Assembly (NCBI GenBank): GCA_033856195.1
Contig: JAWVFL010000030.1
Span: 13,044 to 77,043, forward strand
DNA: 64,000 nucleotides
Source: VRUE01 sp033856195
Lineage (GTDB): Bacteria > Actinomycetota > Thermoleophilia > Solirubrobacterales > 70-9
Direction: 5' to 3'
Shown here piece after piece: positions 29,121 to 36,847 of the stretch; the first letter of the stretch is position 1; each line of letters begins with the position of its first letter. The translations under genes and the position numbers were made by a program. The notes beneath the pieces are model-generated. The model did not search any database, was not told where the DNA came from, and saw only the letters and a list, made by a program, of their open reading frames with translations.

Positions 29121-30083
29121 CTCGGGGACCTGATCGTCCTGGTCCCGCGCCCCGTTCGGCACGAGCTTTGGCTCTCCACGCTCTGGAAAGGGGATCTCGA
29201 TGACGTCGAAGTCGCGGGGGGCAAACGAGGGCTCGAAGACGTCGCGGGCCTCGTCGAGGACGGCGCCGACGTGGTAGCGGGAGGAGATGTGGACGAGTGC
29301 GAGCATCTTCACGTGGGCCTCGCGGGCGACCGCGGCCGCCTGGTCGACCGTCGAGTGGCCGGTGTCGGCGGCGCGCTGGACCTCCTCCTCGGAGAAGCTC
29401 GCGTCGTGGATCAGCAGGTCGGCATCCGCCGCGGCCGCCACGGTCGAGTGGCAAGGCGCGGTGTCGCCGGTGAGCGCGATCGTTCGGCCGGGTCGTGGCT
29501 TGCCCATCACGTCCTCGGGACGCACTGGGCCGGCGCTGCCGGCGACCTCCTCCCCACGCTGCAGGTTGGCGAAGGCCGGGCCTTCGGCGACGCCCAGGCG
29601 CTTGGCCGCCTCCGGGTCGAAGCGTCCCGGCCGCTCCTCCTCGATCAGGACGTAGCCGTTGGCGCGCACGCTGTGCTCGACCGCGAACGCGCGCACCTCG
29701 GCGCCGTCGTGCCGCACGGCTTCGCCGGGGTCGATTTCGACAAGGTCGATGCTGTAGTCGGTGCGGCCGATAAGACGGCCAAGCGTCTTGAAGAGGTCGC
29801 GCAGGCCACGCGGCCCGAAGATCGTCAGCGGCTCCTCGCGAGCGGTCAGGTCGTAGGTCTTGAGCAGGCCGGGCAGGCCGAGGATGTGGTCGGCGTGGAA
29901 GTGGGTCAGGTAGATCTCGTCGACCTGGCTCAGGCCCAGCGAGCGCTGCAGCTGGCGCTGCGTCCCTTCCCCGCAGTCGAACATCAATCGCTGGCCGCCC
30001 CGGACCAGCATCACGCTCGCGGTCGAGCGCCGCGCCGAGGGCACCGACCCACCGGTACCGAGGAAGACCGCCGAGAGATCCAT
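29109..30083 (-). CDS. rnz: tRNase Z (ribonuclease Z)
   Basis: A 324-residue metallo-beta-lactamase-fold endonuclease that trims tRNA 3' ends. The zinc motif HFHADH is at residues 61-66, with FLGTGGSVPS at the N-terminus, TGDTAPC for the second metal site, and the C-terminal HIS motif (LVHISSRY). The ATG at 30081-30083 is chosen on homology; the frame further upstream reads across a tRNA gene. It is divergent from that tRNA. The tRNA has no encoded CCA, so this enzyme would process it. Confidence 0.94.
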   Translation of the reverse strand: MDLSAVFLGTGGSVPSARRSTASVMLVRGGQRLMFDCGEGTQRQLQRSLGLSQVDEIYLTHFHADHILGLPGLLKTYDLTAREEPLTIFGPRGLRDLFKTLGRLIGRTDYSIDLVEIDPGEAVRHDGAEVRAFAVEHSVRANGYVLIEEERPGRFDPEAAKRLGVAEGPAFANLQRGEEVAGSAGPVRPEDVMGKPRPGRTIALTGDTAPCHSTVAAAADADLLIHDASFSEEEVQRAADTGHSTVDQAAAVAREAHVKMLALVHISSRYHVGAVLDEARDVFEPSFAPRDFDVIEIPFPERGEPKLVPNGARDQDDQVPEPTA

Positions 30084-30143
30084 GCGAGCCTGCGAGCCTA
30101 CGCGACGAGCGACTCGGATACTCGAAGCTAGACTGAGCCACGA

Positions 30144-30217
30144 GCGCCCGTAGCTCAGCTGGATAGAGCGCCGCCCTCCGGAGGCGGAGGCCACAGGTTC
30201 GAATCCTGTCGGGCGCG
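30144..30217 (+). tRNA. tRNA-Arg, anticodon CCG
   Basis: Full cloverleaf: acceptor GCGCCCG (30144-30150) with CGGGCGC (30210-30216), discriminator G at 30217, D arm GCTC/GAGC, anticodon stem CCGCC/GGCGG with loop CTCCGGA (anticodon at 30178-30180), 5-nt variable loop and T arm ACAGG-TTCGAAT-CCTGT. CCA is not encoded. TAGACT at 30129-30134 may be the -10. Confidence 0.97.
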
Positions 30218-30237
30218 TTTGGTGCGCCGATTTCGCG

Positions 30238-31158
30238 TCAGGCGATCTTGAAGCGGGCGCGCCACTCGTCGCGGTCGAAGCGGGCCGGCTCGGTCTCCTC
30301 GAGAAAGCTCTCGAGGACGGCGATGAAGCGACCGGGCTGCTCGAGCTGGGGCATGTGTCCCGCCCCCTCGAAGATCTCCAGCTTGCTGCCGGGAAGGGCA
30401 CGGTGGGCTTCTTCGCCGTGGCGGGCGGGGATGATCGGGTCGCGGGCGCCCCAGACGATCAGCATCGGCACCTCCTCGGCCAGGTAGAAGCGGTCGGAGG
30501 CGGAGACGCGCTGGCCCCCGGTACCGACCACTGAGCGCAGGGTCGCGAGGAAGGCCTTGCGGTGGCCCGGCTCCGCCAGCGAGCCGTAGCCACGCGCGAC
30601 CTCGGCCACGTCGGCGGCGGGTTTCATCCCCACCCTCGAGAGGCCGCGACCGACGGCGCTGCCGATCTTCTGGCCGGCGCTGGCGGTGGCGGCGATGAAG
30701 AGCTCGGCGCCGGGCAGCGCAGCGGCGCGAAGGACAGGGCTGACCTCGAGCCCGAGACCCCCGCTGGAGACGAGTACGAGGCGCTCGACCATCTCGGGGA
30801 ACTGGTAGGAGAACTGCATCGCGATGCCGCCACCGAGCGAGTGCCCGACCAGGGTCGCCCGCTCATGACCGAGGACGAGCAGAAGGTCGCGCAGTCCAGA
30901 GGCAAGGTTGCCCAACGAGTAATCGCCCGGCCCGCCGGCCGAGACGCCGTGCCCCGGCAGGTCGGGCGCGATCACCGTGTGGCGCCGGGCCAGCGGCTCG
31001 ATCACGTCGCGCCAGTTCTCGCAGGTACCCGCCATGCCGTGCACCAGCAGCAACACCGGGCCCGCCCCGGCGCTGAGATAGCCGGTCTCACGACCGTGCA
31101 GCGTCACCGTCTTGAAGCTGACCTCGGCCGGATGAGTCGGCGTTGCGCGCTTGGCCAC
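30238..31158 (-). CDS. Alpha/beta hydrolase
   Basis: A 306-residue alpha/beta-fold hydrolase. The nucleophile elbow GHSLGG contains Ser107, the oxyanion motif LVHGMAG is near residues 38-44, the acid is in WGARDPIIP and the histidine in GAGHMPQLE. The family covers esterases, haloperoxidase-like and C-C bond hydrolases, and no substrate can be named. The GTG at 31156-31158 is chosen; longer frames overlap the divergent gene at 31187. No signal peptide is visible. Confidence 0.88.
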   Translation of the reverse strand: MAKRATPTHPAEVSFKTVTLHGRETGYLSAGAGPVLLLVHGMAGTCENWRDVIEPLARRHTVIAPDLPGHGVSAGGPGDYSLGNLASGLRDLLLVLGHERATLVGHSLGGGIAMQFSYQFPEMVERLVLVSSGGLGLEVSPVLRAAALPGAELFIAATASAGQKIGSAVGRGLSRVGMKPAADVAEVARGYGSLAEPGHRKAFLATLRSVVGTGGQRVSASDRFYLAEEVPMLIVWGARDPIIPARHGEEAHRALPGSKLEIFEGAGHMPQLEQPGRFIAVLESFLEETEPARFDRDEWRARFKIA

Positions 31159-31186
31159 GACGTAAACGGTAGCTTGCGGCCCAGCC

Positions 31187-31891
31187 GTGGCCGACGAACG
31201 CAAGATCCGCCCGCCTCGCGGCGCCCTGATCGTTATCGCGATCGGCTTCTTGGCCACCGTTGCGGCAGCGGTGCTGAGCACCGACAAGCTGATCGGCGCG
31301 GCGACCCTGGAATGGGTGGAAGAAGCCCCGATGCCGGACTCGAAGCGAGTGACGATCCCGGGCGGCGGCGAGATGCAGCTCACCGACGCGGGCATCCGGT
31401 CCACCGAAGCCAACGTCAGCGAGTACACGCTCTACCGCACCTCGGCGGTGCTGACCATCTCCGCCGGCTCGGCGATCGGCCACGGCCGGCTGCGCTGCTC
31501 GATCAAGGTGCCGAAACGGACGATCGTCGCCAAGACGCCGAGCAGCCGCGCTTCCTACCCCCGCTCCAGCGAAGAGCTGAGCGAGCAGGAGGCGCCGGAA
31601 AACTCCCTGGTCGAGTTCAGCTCGCACAGCACCGACCTCGCCCTGGTCGAGCTCGGCGACGCGATCGGCAAGCGCTACACCGAAGTGAAAGGCATCGTCG
31701 TCGAATGGGCGCCGTACCGGATCGGCCAGCAGATTTGGCAATACGGCATGCCCGCCGGCCAGCCCAAGGAGGAGCTGCGCCTGCCCTTCGCCTCGATCTG
31801 GCGGACGACCGCCAGCCCGGCGGCCACAATCGCCTGCACGATCGAAAATTCGAACGGCGCCGCGACCGTCCGCACCGCCGGCGCTCTCTAG
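31187..31891 (+). CDS. Membrane-anchored protein of unknown function
   Basis: A 234-residue protein I do not recognise. After a basic N-terminus (about 12 residues) there is one hydrophobic segment, ALIVIAIGFLATVAAAVL (about 13-30), either a membrane anchor or an uncleaved signal; the remaining about 200 residues should be outside. There are two cysteines (near residues 104 and 221) that could form a disulfide. The GTG start at 31187 lies 28 bp from the divergent hydrolase, so the two share a short promoter region. Confidence 0.65.
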   Translation: MADERKIRPPRGALIVIAIGFLATVAAAVLSTDKLIGAATLEWVEEAPMPDSKRVTIPGGGEMQLTDAGIRSTEANVSEYTLYRTSAVLTISAGSAIGHGRLRCSIKVPKRTIVAKTPSSRASYPRSSEELSEQEAPENSLVEFSSHSTDLALVELGDAIGKRYTEVKGIVVEWAPYRIGQQIWQYGMPAGQPKEELRLPFASIWRTTASPAATIACTIENSNGAATVRTAGAL

Positions 31892-31893
31892 GT

Positions 31894-32688
31894 CTAGGGA
31901 GCGACGAGCAGCTCCGGCCCCTCGATGCCTTTGCCGACCTTGTTGAGTTTCGGATTGGCGGGGGCGCTGTCCATGCGGGAGGCGGGCAGCGGGCCGCACA
32001 TCGCGATCGCGTCCTCCGCCCCCAGGTCGGGCCGCAGCCAAGCGGCCTCCGCCTCGGCATTCGGCAGGATCGCCGGCATACGGTCGTGCACCTTGGCGAC
32101 CAGCTCGTTCGGCGTCGTCGTGACGATCGTGCAGCTGTAGAGCCAGCCGTCGTCGAAGCCGCGATCGTCGGGATCCTCCCACTCCTTGCGGGTGCAGATA
32201 CCGGCGAAGGCGAACGGCTCGCCACCGTCGACCGTGAAGCGCCAGGGCTGGCGCGGCTGCTTGGGATCCTCGGCCACCATCCACTCGTAGAAGCCGTCGG
32301 CGACGATCAGGCAGCGGTGGCGGAACTTGCCGACCAGCGGCGAGTAGGCGCGGCTGGAGTCGAGGTTCTCAGCCTTGGCGTTGATCATCCGATAGCCGAC
32401 TTTGAGGTCCTTGGCCCAGCGCGGCACCAGGCCCCAGCGCATCAGCCGAGCCTCGCGCTCGCCTTCGGCAGCCTCGTCGGGATCGGGAGAGGAGCGGATG
32501 GTCAGCACCTCCTGGCTGGGCGCGACGTTGAAGCGCCCCAGCCCCGATTCGATCTTCTTCACCCGCTCAGCCGTCGGCGGCGGCGCGTTGCCTTCCGAGT
32601 TCCGCTCCAGCGCCTTCTCCAGCTCGACCTGGAAGTGGTCGGCGATTTTCTTCGCGTTCTTGGCCGTGACCGTGAAGCGTCCGCACAT
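31894..32688 (-). CDS. SRAP-domain protein (YedK/HMCES family)
   Basis: A 264-residue SOS-response-associated peptidase domain. The catalytic Cys2 directly follows Met1 (MCGRFT). Other family residues are NVAPSQ, the WGLVPRWA segment, NAKAE and HDRMPAIL with the active-site His. Family members cross-link to abasic sites in single-stranded DNA and protect them from cleavage. The ATG must be the true start because Cys2 has to be N-terminal after Met removal. The gene is convergent with the plus-strand neighbour, with 2 bp between the stops. Confidence 0.94.
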   Translation of the reverse strand: MCGRFTVTAKNAKKIADHFQVELEKALERNSEGNAPPPTAERVKKIESGLGRFNVAPSQEVLTIRSSPDPDEAAEGEREARLMRWGLVPRWAKDLKVGYRMINAKAENLDSSRAYSPLVGKFRHRCLIVADGFYEWMVAEDPKQPRQPWRFTVDGGEPFAFAGICTRKEWEDPDDRGFDDGWLYSCTIVTTTPNELVAKVHDRMPAILPNAEAEAAWLRPDLGAEDAIAMCGPLPASRMDSAPANPKLNKVGKGIEGPELLVAP

Positions 32689-32719
32689 GGCGCTCAGGGT
32701 AACCGGGCGCGCGGCTCGG

Positions 32720-33127
32720 CTACTCGGGCGCGATCAACTCCACGGTCGGGAAGTAGGTGCGGTAGCGGGATGCGTCGCGGGTGAGCAGGCGCAGGCCGGC
32801 GACAGCCGCGTGGGCGCCGATGAAGAAGTCCGGCAGGGGGGCGACTTTGGGACCGCCGCGCTGCCTGTATGCGGCGAAGGCCCGCCCGGCCAGGAAGGCG
32901 GCCGACCAAGGGATCGGGACGAGCTCGATCCCTCGCACGGCGAGCGCCTGTTGACAGGCCTCGGCCGTGGTGTAGCCGATCGAGATCTCGGCAAAGACAA
33001 TCTGGTCGACGAAGACCGGTCCCTCGTCGAGAGCGTCGATCAATGCCTCGTCTGACCAAGGAGCCCAATATGGGTCGTCGGCCACGATGTCAATCAGGAC
33101 ATTGGAGTCAACGAGGGTCGCCGCCAC
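32720..33127 (-). CDS. vapC: VapC-type PIN-domain toxin ribonuclease
   Basis: A PIN-domain protein of 135 residues from the GTG at 33125-33127. Acidic metal-binding residues are in LVDSNVLID (first Asp), the FAEISIG glutamate and PLPDFFIGAHA, the classical VapC pattern. VapC toxins cleave tRNA or rRNA when free of antitoxin. A GGAGG lies just upstream of this GTG; an alternative GTG at 33160 would add 11 residues without a ribosome binding site. It overlaps the antitoxin gene. Confidence 0.87.
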   Translation of the reverse strand: MAATLVDSNVLIDIVADDPYWAPWSDEALIDALDEGPVFVDQIVFAEISIGYTTAEACQQALAVRGIELVPIPWSAAFLAGRAFAAYRQRGGPKVAPLPDFFIGAHAAVAGLRLLTRDASRYRTYFPTVELIAPE

Positions 33128-33386
33128 CCTCCTCCAAGCGCCCAGTGCCCCAATCTTCACCCCGGGTGAGCCTCATGATCTCCTCGGTCGTCATCGTGAA
33201 GTTCTTCCCCGATGCGCGCAGGTGCTTGACGACCTCCTCTCCCCGCCTCCGCCCGCTACGCGACCTCCGGACGCGAACTCCTTCGTCATCCGAAACAAAT
33301 TCCACCTCGGTGCCGGGCAGGAGCCCAAAAGCATCCCTGATCGCCTTGGGAATGGTGACCTGGCCCTTGCTGGTGACCCTCGACAT
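33108..33386 (-). CDS. vapB: VapB antitoxin with AbrB/MazE-type DNA-binding fold
   Basis: A 92-residue protein. The N-terminal swapped-hairpin AbrB domain is clear: SRVTSKGQVTIPKAIRDAFGL, then GTEVEFVSDDEGVRV. The C-terminal part (about 50-92) would wrap and inhibit the PIN toxin encoded next. It starts directly after a palindromic operator and its stop overlaps the toxin gene, so the pair forms one autoregulated operon. Confidence 0.9.
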   Translation of the reverse strand: MSRVTSKGQVTIPKAIRDAFGLLPGTEVEFVSDDEGVRVRRSRSGRRRGEEVVKHLRASGKNFTMTTEEIMRLTRGEDWGTGRLEEGGGDPR

Positions 33387-33388
33387 GC

Positions 33389-33418
33389 GGTAAGAGTAAC
33401 ACCGGTATTACTTTTACC
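33389..33418. promoter_or_regulatory. Palindromic operator of vapBC
   Basis: A 30-bp palindrome centred at ACCGGT (33401-33406); the half-sites GGTAAGAGTAACACC and its partner match at 13 of 15 positions. It sits 2 bp from the vapB ATG and overlaps the stop of the upstream dehydratase gene. AbrB-type antitoxins bind such sites to repress their own operon, and TAATAC on the minus strand may be the -10. Confidence 0.65.
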
Positions 33419-34418
33419 GTGCTGCAGCAACCCCCTTGGACGGCCGCGCCTCGGGATGTGCTCGATACCACCCAAGGGTCTGACTGAGGCCGTCCGCGAG
33501 AGCCACCCGCGGCGCCCAGCCAGTCAGCTTGCGAAGCTTGCTCGAATCGACGTACTGGCGGTCGATCTCGCCGTCGGGGGTGCCAGTGCCGAGGTATTCG
33601 GGTTCGATGCCGGTGCCTGCCGCGGCCGCGATCAGATCCACCACCTCGCGCACCGAGTGGGGGCGCTCGCCGCCGGCGTTGAACGCCTCCCCCCTCGCTC
33701 CCTCGCCGTCGAGCGCCGCCTCGATTGCCAGATAGGCGGCGACGGCGTCGTCGACGTGGAGGAAATCACGCTCAGGGCTGCCGTCAGAACGGATCACCGG
33801 CGCTCGTCTGTCGAGGACGGCGATCGTGGTCTCCGGGATCAGGCGGGAGAAGTTGAGGTCGCCGCCGCCGTAGATGTTGGCGAAGCGGGTGACGGCGAGG
33901 GGCAGGCCGTATGCGTTGGCGTAGCTGCGGGCGACGATGTCGGCGGCCGCCTTGCTGGCGTCATAGGGATTGGCGGCGCGCAGCGGAAAGTCCTCACGGT
34001 AGGGAAGTTCGAGGCTCGACCCGTAAGCCTTGTCGGAAGAAGCGAAGACGACGCGGAAAACGTCGTGATCGCGACACGCTTCGAAGACGTTCCAGGCGCC
34101 GCGAACGTTGACTTCGAGGGTGTCAACGGGCGATTCGCGGGCGACGCCGACGATCGTCTGCGCCGCCAGGTGGAAGACCGAATCGCAATCGGCCACCGCC
34201 GTGGCCACGGCCTCGGCGTCGCGCAGGTCGCCCTCCGCCAGCTCGACCTGATCGCGCAAGCCGAGCAGATCGAGACCAGAGCGGCGCGGGCCGCCGACGT
34301 CGGCGAGGCGCGGATCGGGGCGGTCGAGAACCCTGACGGTCTCACCCCGCTCCAAGAGGGCATGGACGAGGTGGGAGGCGACGAAGCCATGCGCGCCGGT
34401 GACCAGCGAGCGGCTCAT
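33414..34418 (-). CDS. rfbG: NAD-dependent sugar-nucleotide dehydratase, CDP-glucose 4,6-dehydratase-like
   Basis: A 334-residue extended short-chain dehydrogenase. NAD motif GAHGFVAS (residues 8-15) has Ala in place of the usual third Gly. The catalytic Tyr152 and Lys156 lie in NPYDASKAAAD and a serine at 127/128. The segment GGGDLNFSRLIPETT is typical of CDP-glucose 4,6-dehydratases, and the upstream partner is a glucose-1-phosphate cytidylyltransferase, so CDP-4-keto-6-deoxyglucose is the likely product. The ATG overlaps the rfbF stop (ATGA). No rfbH-like 3-dehydratase is in the window. Confidence 0.82.
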   Translation of the reverse strand: MSRSLVTGAHGFVASHLVHALLERGETVRVLDRPDPRLADVGGPRRSGLDLLGLRDQVELAEGDLRDAEAVATAVADCDSVFHLAAQTIVGVARESPVDTLEVNVRGAWNVFEACRDHDVFRVVFASSDKAYGSSLELPYREDFPLRAANPYDASKAAADIVARSYANAYGLPLAVTRFANIYGGGDLNFSRLIPETTIAVLDRRAPVIRSDGSPERDFLHVDDAVAAYLAIEAALDGEGARGEAFNAGGERPHSVREVVDLIAAAAGTGIEPEYLGTGTPDGEIDRQYVDSSKLRKLTGWAPRVALADGLSQTLGWYRAHPEARPSKGVAAAR

Positions 34419-35155
34419 CGTGCCTCTGCCCGCACCTCGGCCCAGACGGTCCACGGTGGCGCGCCGCCTGCCCAGAGGTCATTGAGCTCGACCGCATCCT
34501 TGTAGGTGTCCATGCAGTCCCAGAAGCCCTCGTGCCGGTACGCCCCAAGCTGGCCGTCCGCGGCGAGCCGCTCCAGCGGTTCGCGCTCGAGCACGCTGTC
34601 CTCGCCGATGTAGTCGAGCGTGGCGGCCTCAAAGCAGAAGAACCCCCCGTTGATCCAGTGCTCGCTGCGCGGCTTCTCCACAAAGCCCACGACCTTGTGG
34701 TCATCCCCGATCTCGGCCACGCCCCACTGCAGGTGCGGCTGCACCACGGTCACCGTGCCGAGCGCCTCCTGCGCCCGGTGGAAGCCGAGCAGTGCGCCAA
34801 GGTCGATGTCGGCGACCCCGTCGGCATAGGTCACACAGAAACCCTCGCCTCCGAGCCGCTCGCCGAGCCGCGCGATCCGCCCGCCGGTAGGCGTGTCGAG
34901 CCCGGTCTCGACGCACTCGACCTCCACCCCACCCGGCCAGCTCTCGGCGGCAACGAACCCCTCCACCATCTCCCCCAGGTATCCCGTCGCCAGCAAAAAC
35001 CGCTCGAACCCCTGTGCCGCGTAGATCCCGATCACGTGCCAGAGAATCGGCTTTGCCCCAATCTCCACGAGCGCCTTAGGCACCGTCTCGGTCTTCTCAC
35101 GAAGTCGGGTCCCACGACCTCCGCAGAGGATCACCACCGGGGGCTTAGCGGTCAT
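34415..35155 (-). CDS. rfbF: Glucose-1-phosphate cytidylyltransferase
   Basis: A 246-residue nucleotidyltransferase with the signature GGRGTRLRE (residues 12-20), VPKALVEIG and the C-terminal FWDCMDTYKD typical of RfbF/CDP-glucose synthases. It supplies CDP-glucose to the dehydratase encoded next, for 6-deoxy sugars of the surface polysaccharide. Its start codon lies inside one arm of a 21-bp inverted repeat, so translation initiation may be hidden in a hairpin. Confidence 0.9.
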   Translation of the reverse strand: MTAKPPVVILCGGRGTRLREKTETVPKALVEIGAKPILWHVIGIYAAQGFERFLLATGYLGEMVEGFVAAESWPGGVEVECVETGLDTPTGGRIARLGERLGGEGFCVTYADGVADIDLGALLGFHRAQEALGTVTVVQPHLQWGVAEIGDDHKVVGFVEKPRSEHWINGGFFCFEAATLDYIGEDSVLEREPLERLAADGQLGAYRHEGFWDCMDTYKDAVELNDLWAGGAPPWTVWAEVRAEAR

Positions 35156-35263
35156 CCCGGCAGGGGTGGAGCGTCTTGTACTTTTTGGGTGCCCACCCCC
35201 GAGGCGACAGCAAGTCCGTCTCCATCCAAAAAGTTAAGCGAAACCCCTGCCGGGATGACCGCT
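35147..35263. repeat. 21-bp inverted repeat spanning the cysO-rfbF spacer
   Basis: Perfect arms at 35147-35167 and 35243-35263, with a further 9-bp inner pairing (35180-35188 with 35226-35234). One arm covers the rfbF ribosome binding region and ATG, the other begins at the cysO stop codon. In the minus-strand mRNA this gives a long hairpin burying the rfbF start. No standard T tract follows the full hairpin. Confidence 0.8.
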
Positions 35264-35535
35264 CAACCACCCGCGACGGCCGGCAGAATCGTCACCTCGG
35301 CGCCATCGTCGATCTGCGTCTCGAGACCCTGCTGGAAGCGGATGTCCTCGCCGCTGACGTAGACGTTGACGAAGCGGCGCAGGTCACCGTCTTGGGTGAT
35401 CCGCTCGCGCAGGGTGCCGTGCGCCTCGAAGACCGCGTCGAGCACCTCGCCGACTGTGGAGCCGCCCACCTCGAGCTCGGCTTCCCCCCCGGTCGCCGCG
35501 CGCAGCTGGGTCGGGATCTTCACGGTGACTGACAT
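35263..35535 (-). CDS. cysO: CysO-like ubiquitin-fold sulfur carrier protein
   Basis: A 90-residue MoaD/ThiS-fold protein ending in LPAVAGG; the di-glycine tail is the site of thiocarboxylation. Sequence and tail closely resemble mycobacterial CysO (for example FVNVYVSGEDIRF), which carries sulfur for cysteine synthesis by CysM. Here there is no cysM but a threonine-synthase-like enzyme directly upstream, sharing one base (TGATG), all under a SAM riboswitch. A role as sulfur donor in homocysteine synthesis is therefore an alternative (inference). No activating MoeZ-like or Mec-type hydrolase gene is in the window. Confidence 0.88.
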   Translation of the reverse strand: MSVTVKIPTQLRAATGGEAELEVGGSTVGEVLDAVFEAHGTLRERITQDGDLRRFVNVYVSGEDIRFQQGLETQIDDGAEVTILPAVAGG

Positions 35536-36767
35536 CAGACGGTTACCTCCTGGGCGAACTCGGTCTCGAAACTGTCGAGGTCGGGGTCGATCTCATGCAT
35601 GCGGAACCTATCGCGGGTCGCGTCGAGGGTCTTCAGCCCCTCGCCGGTGATGTAGACGACTACGCGCTCACCGCTGGCGATGTCGCCACGCTCGGCCAGC
35701 TTCCTCAGCACCCCGATGGTGACGCCGCCGGCGGTCTCGGTGAAGATTCCGGTGGTCTCGGCCAGCAGGCTGATCCCATCGCGAATTTCAGCATCGGTGA
35801 CCGAGTCGATCGCGCCCTTGGTGCGGCGCGCGTGCTCGACCGCGTAGGGGCCGTCGGCGGGGTCGCCGATCGCCAGGCTCTTGGCAATCGTCTCCGGACG
35901 CTGCGGCTTGCAGACATCCCAACCTTCGGCAAACGCAGTGGCGACAGGGCTGCAGCCCTCCGCCTGGGCGCCGTTGAAGACCGGCTGGTCGCCCTCGACC
36001 AGACCGATATCCAGCCACTCCTGGAAGCCGCGGCCGACCTTGGTGAAGAGGGAGCCCGAGGCGATCGGACAGACGACGCGGTCAGGCAGCTCCCAGCCGA
36101 GCTGCTCGGCCGTCTCGTAGGCGAGCGTCTTGGAGCCCTCGGCGTAGTAGGGGCGCAGGTTGACGTTGACGAAAGCCCAGGGCCGCGTTTCGGCGAGCTG
36201 GGTGCAGAGGCGATTGACATCGTCGTAGTTGCCCCGCACGCCAACCAGGTTGGTGCCGTAGATGCCGGTGGCGAGCAGCTTCTGCTCCTCGAGGTTGGCG
36301 GGGACGAAAACGTAAGAAGTGAGGCCGGCGGCGGCGGCGTGGGCGGCGACGGCGTTGGCGAGGTTGCCGGTCGAGGCGCAGGCGACGGTGTCGAAGCCCA
36401 GCTCCTGCGCCTTGGCGACGGCGACGGCGACGACGCGGTCCTTGAAGGAGTGGGTCGGGTTGGCGGCGTCGTTCTTGATCCAGATCTCGGCATCCACTCC
36501 GAGGCGATCGGCAAGGCGATCGGCACGCAGCAGCGGGGTCAAGCCCGGCTCGAGCGGATCGCCGGGCCGGCCCTCGAAGGGCAGGAAGTCGGCGTAGCGC
36601 CAGATGCCCTGCGATCCGGCCTGAATCTTGCGTTTGGTCTCGGCGGGGTCGAGCGCCGAGTAGTCGTAGGCGACTTCGAGCGGCCCAAAGCAGTTCTCAC
36701 AGGCGAAGTGCGCGCCGAGGTCGTATGCCGCCCCGCACTCCTTGCACTTCAGGTTTTCGATTGCCAT
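35535..36767 (-). CDS. thrC: Threonine-synthase-like PLP enzyme with N-terminal zinc ribbon
   Basis: A 410-residue fold-type II PLP enzyme. An N-terminal ribbon has Cys8, Cys11, Cys23 and Cys26; the PLP lysine is Lys109 in NPTHSFKDR, where classical threonine synthases have Gly for His; STGNLANAV is the substrate loop. By homology it acts on O-phosphohomoserine. The SAM-I riboswitch upstream and CysO-like partner downstream argue for homocysteine rather than threonine synthesis, which is inference. The ATG at 36765-36767 has AGGGA about 8 nt upstream; the longer frame crosses the riboswitch terminator. Confidence 0.85.
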   Translation of the reverse strand: MAIENLKCKECGAAYDLGAHFACENCFGPLEVAYDYSALDPAETKRKIQAGSQGIWRYADFLPFEGRPGDPLEPGLTPLLRADRLADRLGVDAEIWIKNDAANPTHSFKDRVVAVAVAKAQELGFDTVACASTGNLANAVAAHAAAAGLTSYVFVPANLEEQKLLATGIYGTNLVGVRGNYDDVNRLCTQLAETRPWAFVNVNLRPYYAEGSKTLAYETAEQLGWELPDRVVCPIASGSLFTKVGRGFQEWLDIGLVEGDQPVFNGAQAEGCSPVATAFAEGWDVCKPQRPETIAKSLAIGDPADGPYAVEHARRTKGAIDSVTDAEIRDGISLLAETTGIFTETAGGVTIGVLRKLAERGDIASGERVVVYITGEGLKTLDATRDRFRMHEIDPDLDSFETEFAQEVTV

Positions 36768-36800
36768 CCGATCTTTCCCTCTCGTTGCGTCACCGCCAAC

Positions 36801-36832
36801 AAAAAAACCTCCGCCTTTTGTGGGGCAGAGGT
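36801..36832 (-). terminator. Riboswitch-controlled terminator before thrC
   Basis: On the minus strand ACCTCTGCC (36824-36832) pairs with GGCGGAGGT (36807-36815) with one G-T pair, and is followed by T residues down to 36801. An antiterminator is visible: TGTGGGG (36846-36852), overlapping the 3' strand of aptamer P1, can pair with CCCCACA (36819-36825), which includes the terminator stem. SAM binding would free the terminator and stop transcription. Confidence 0.9.
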
Positions 36833-36847
36833 CCGATCGGACTTTCC

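Noticed and set aside
30084..30401. N-terminal extension of the tRNase Z frame to 30401
   Set aside because: It would translate straight through tRNA-Arg and the hydrolase 3' end; the tRNase Z fold starts at MDLSAVFLGTGG (30083).
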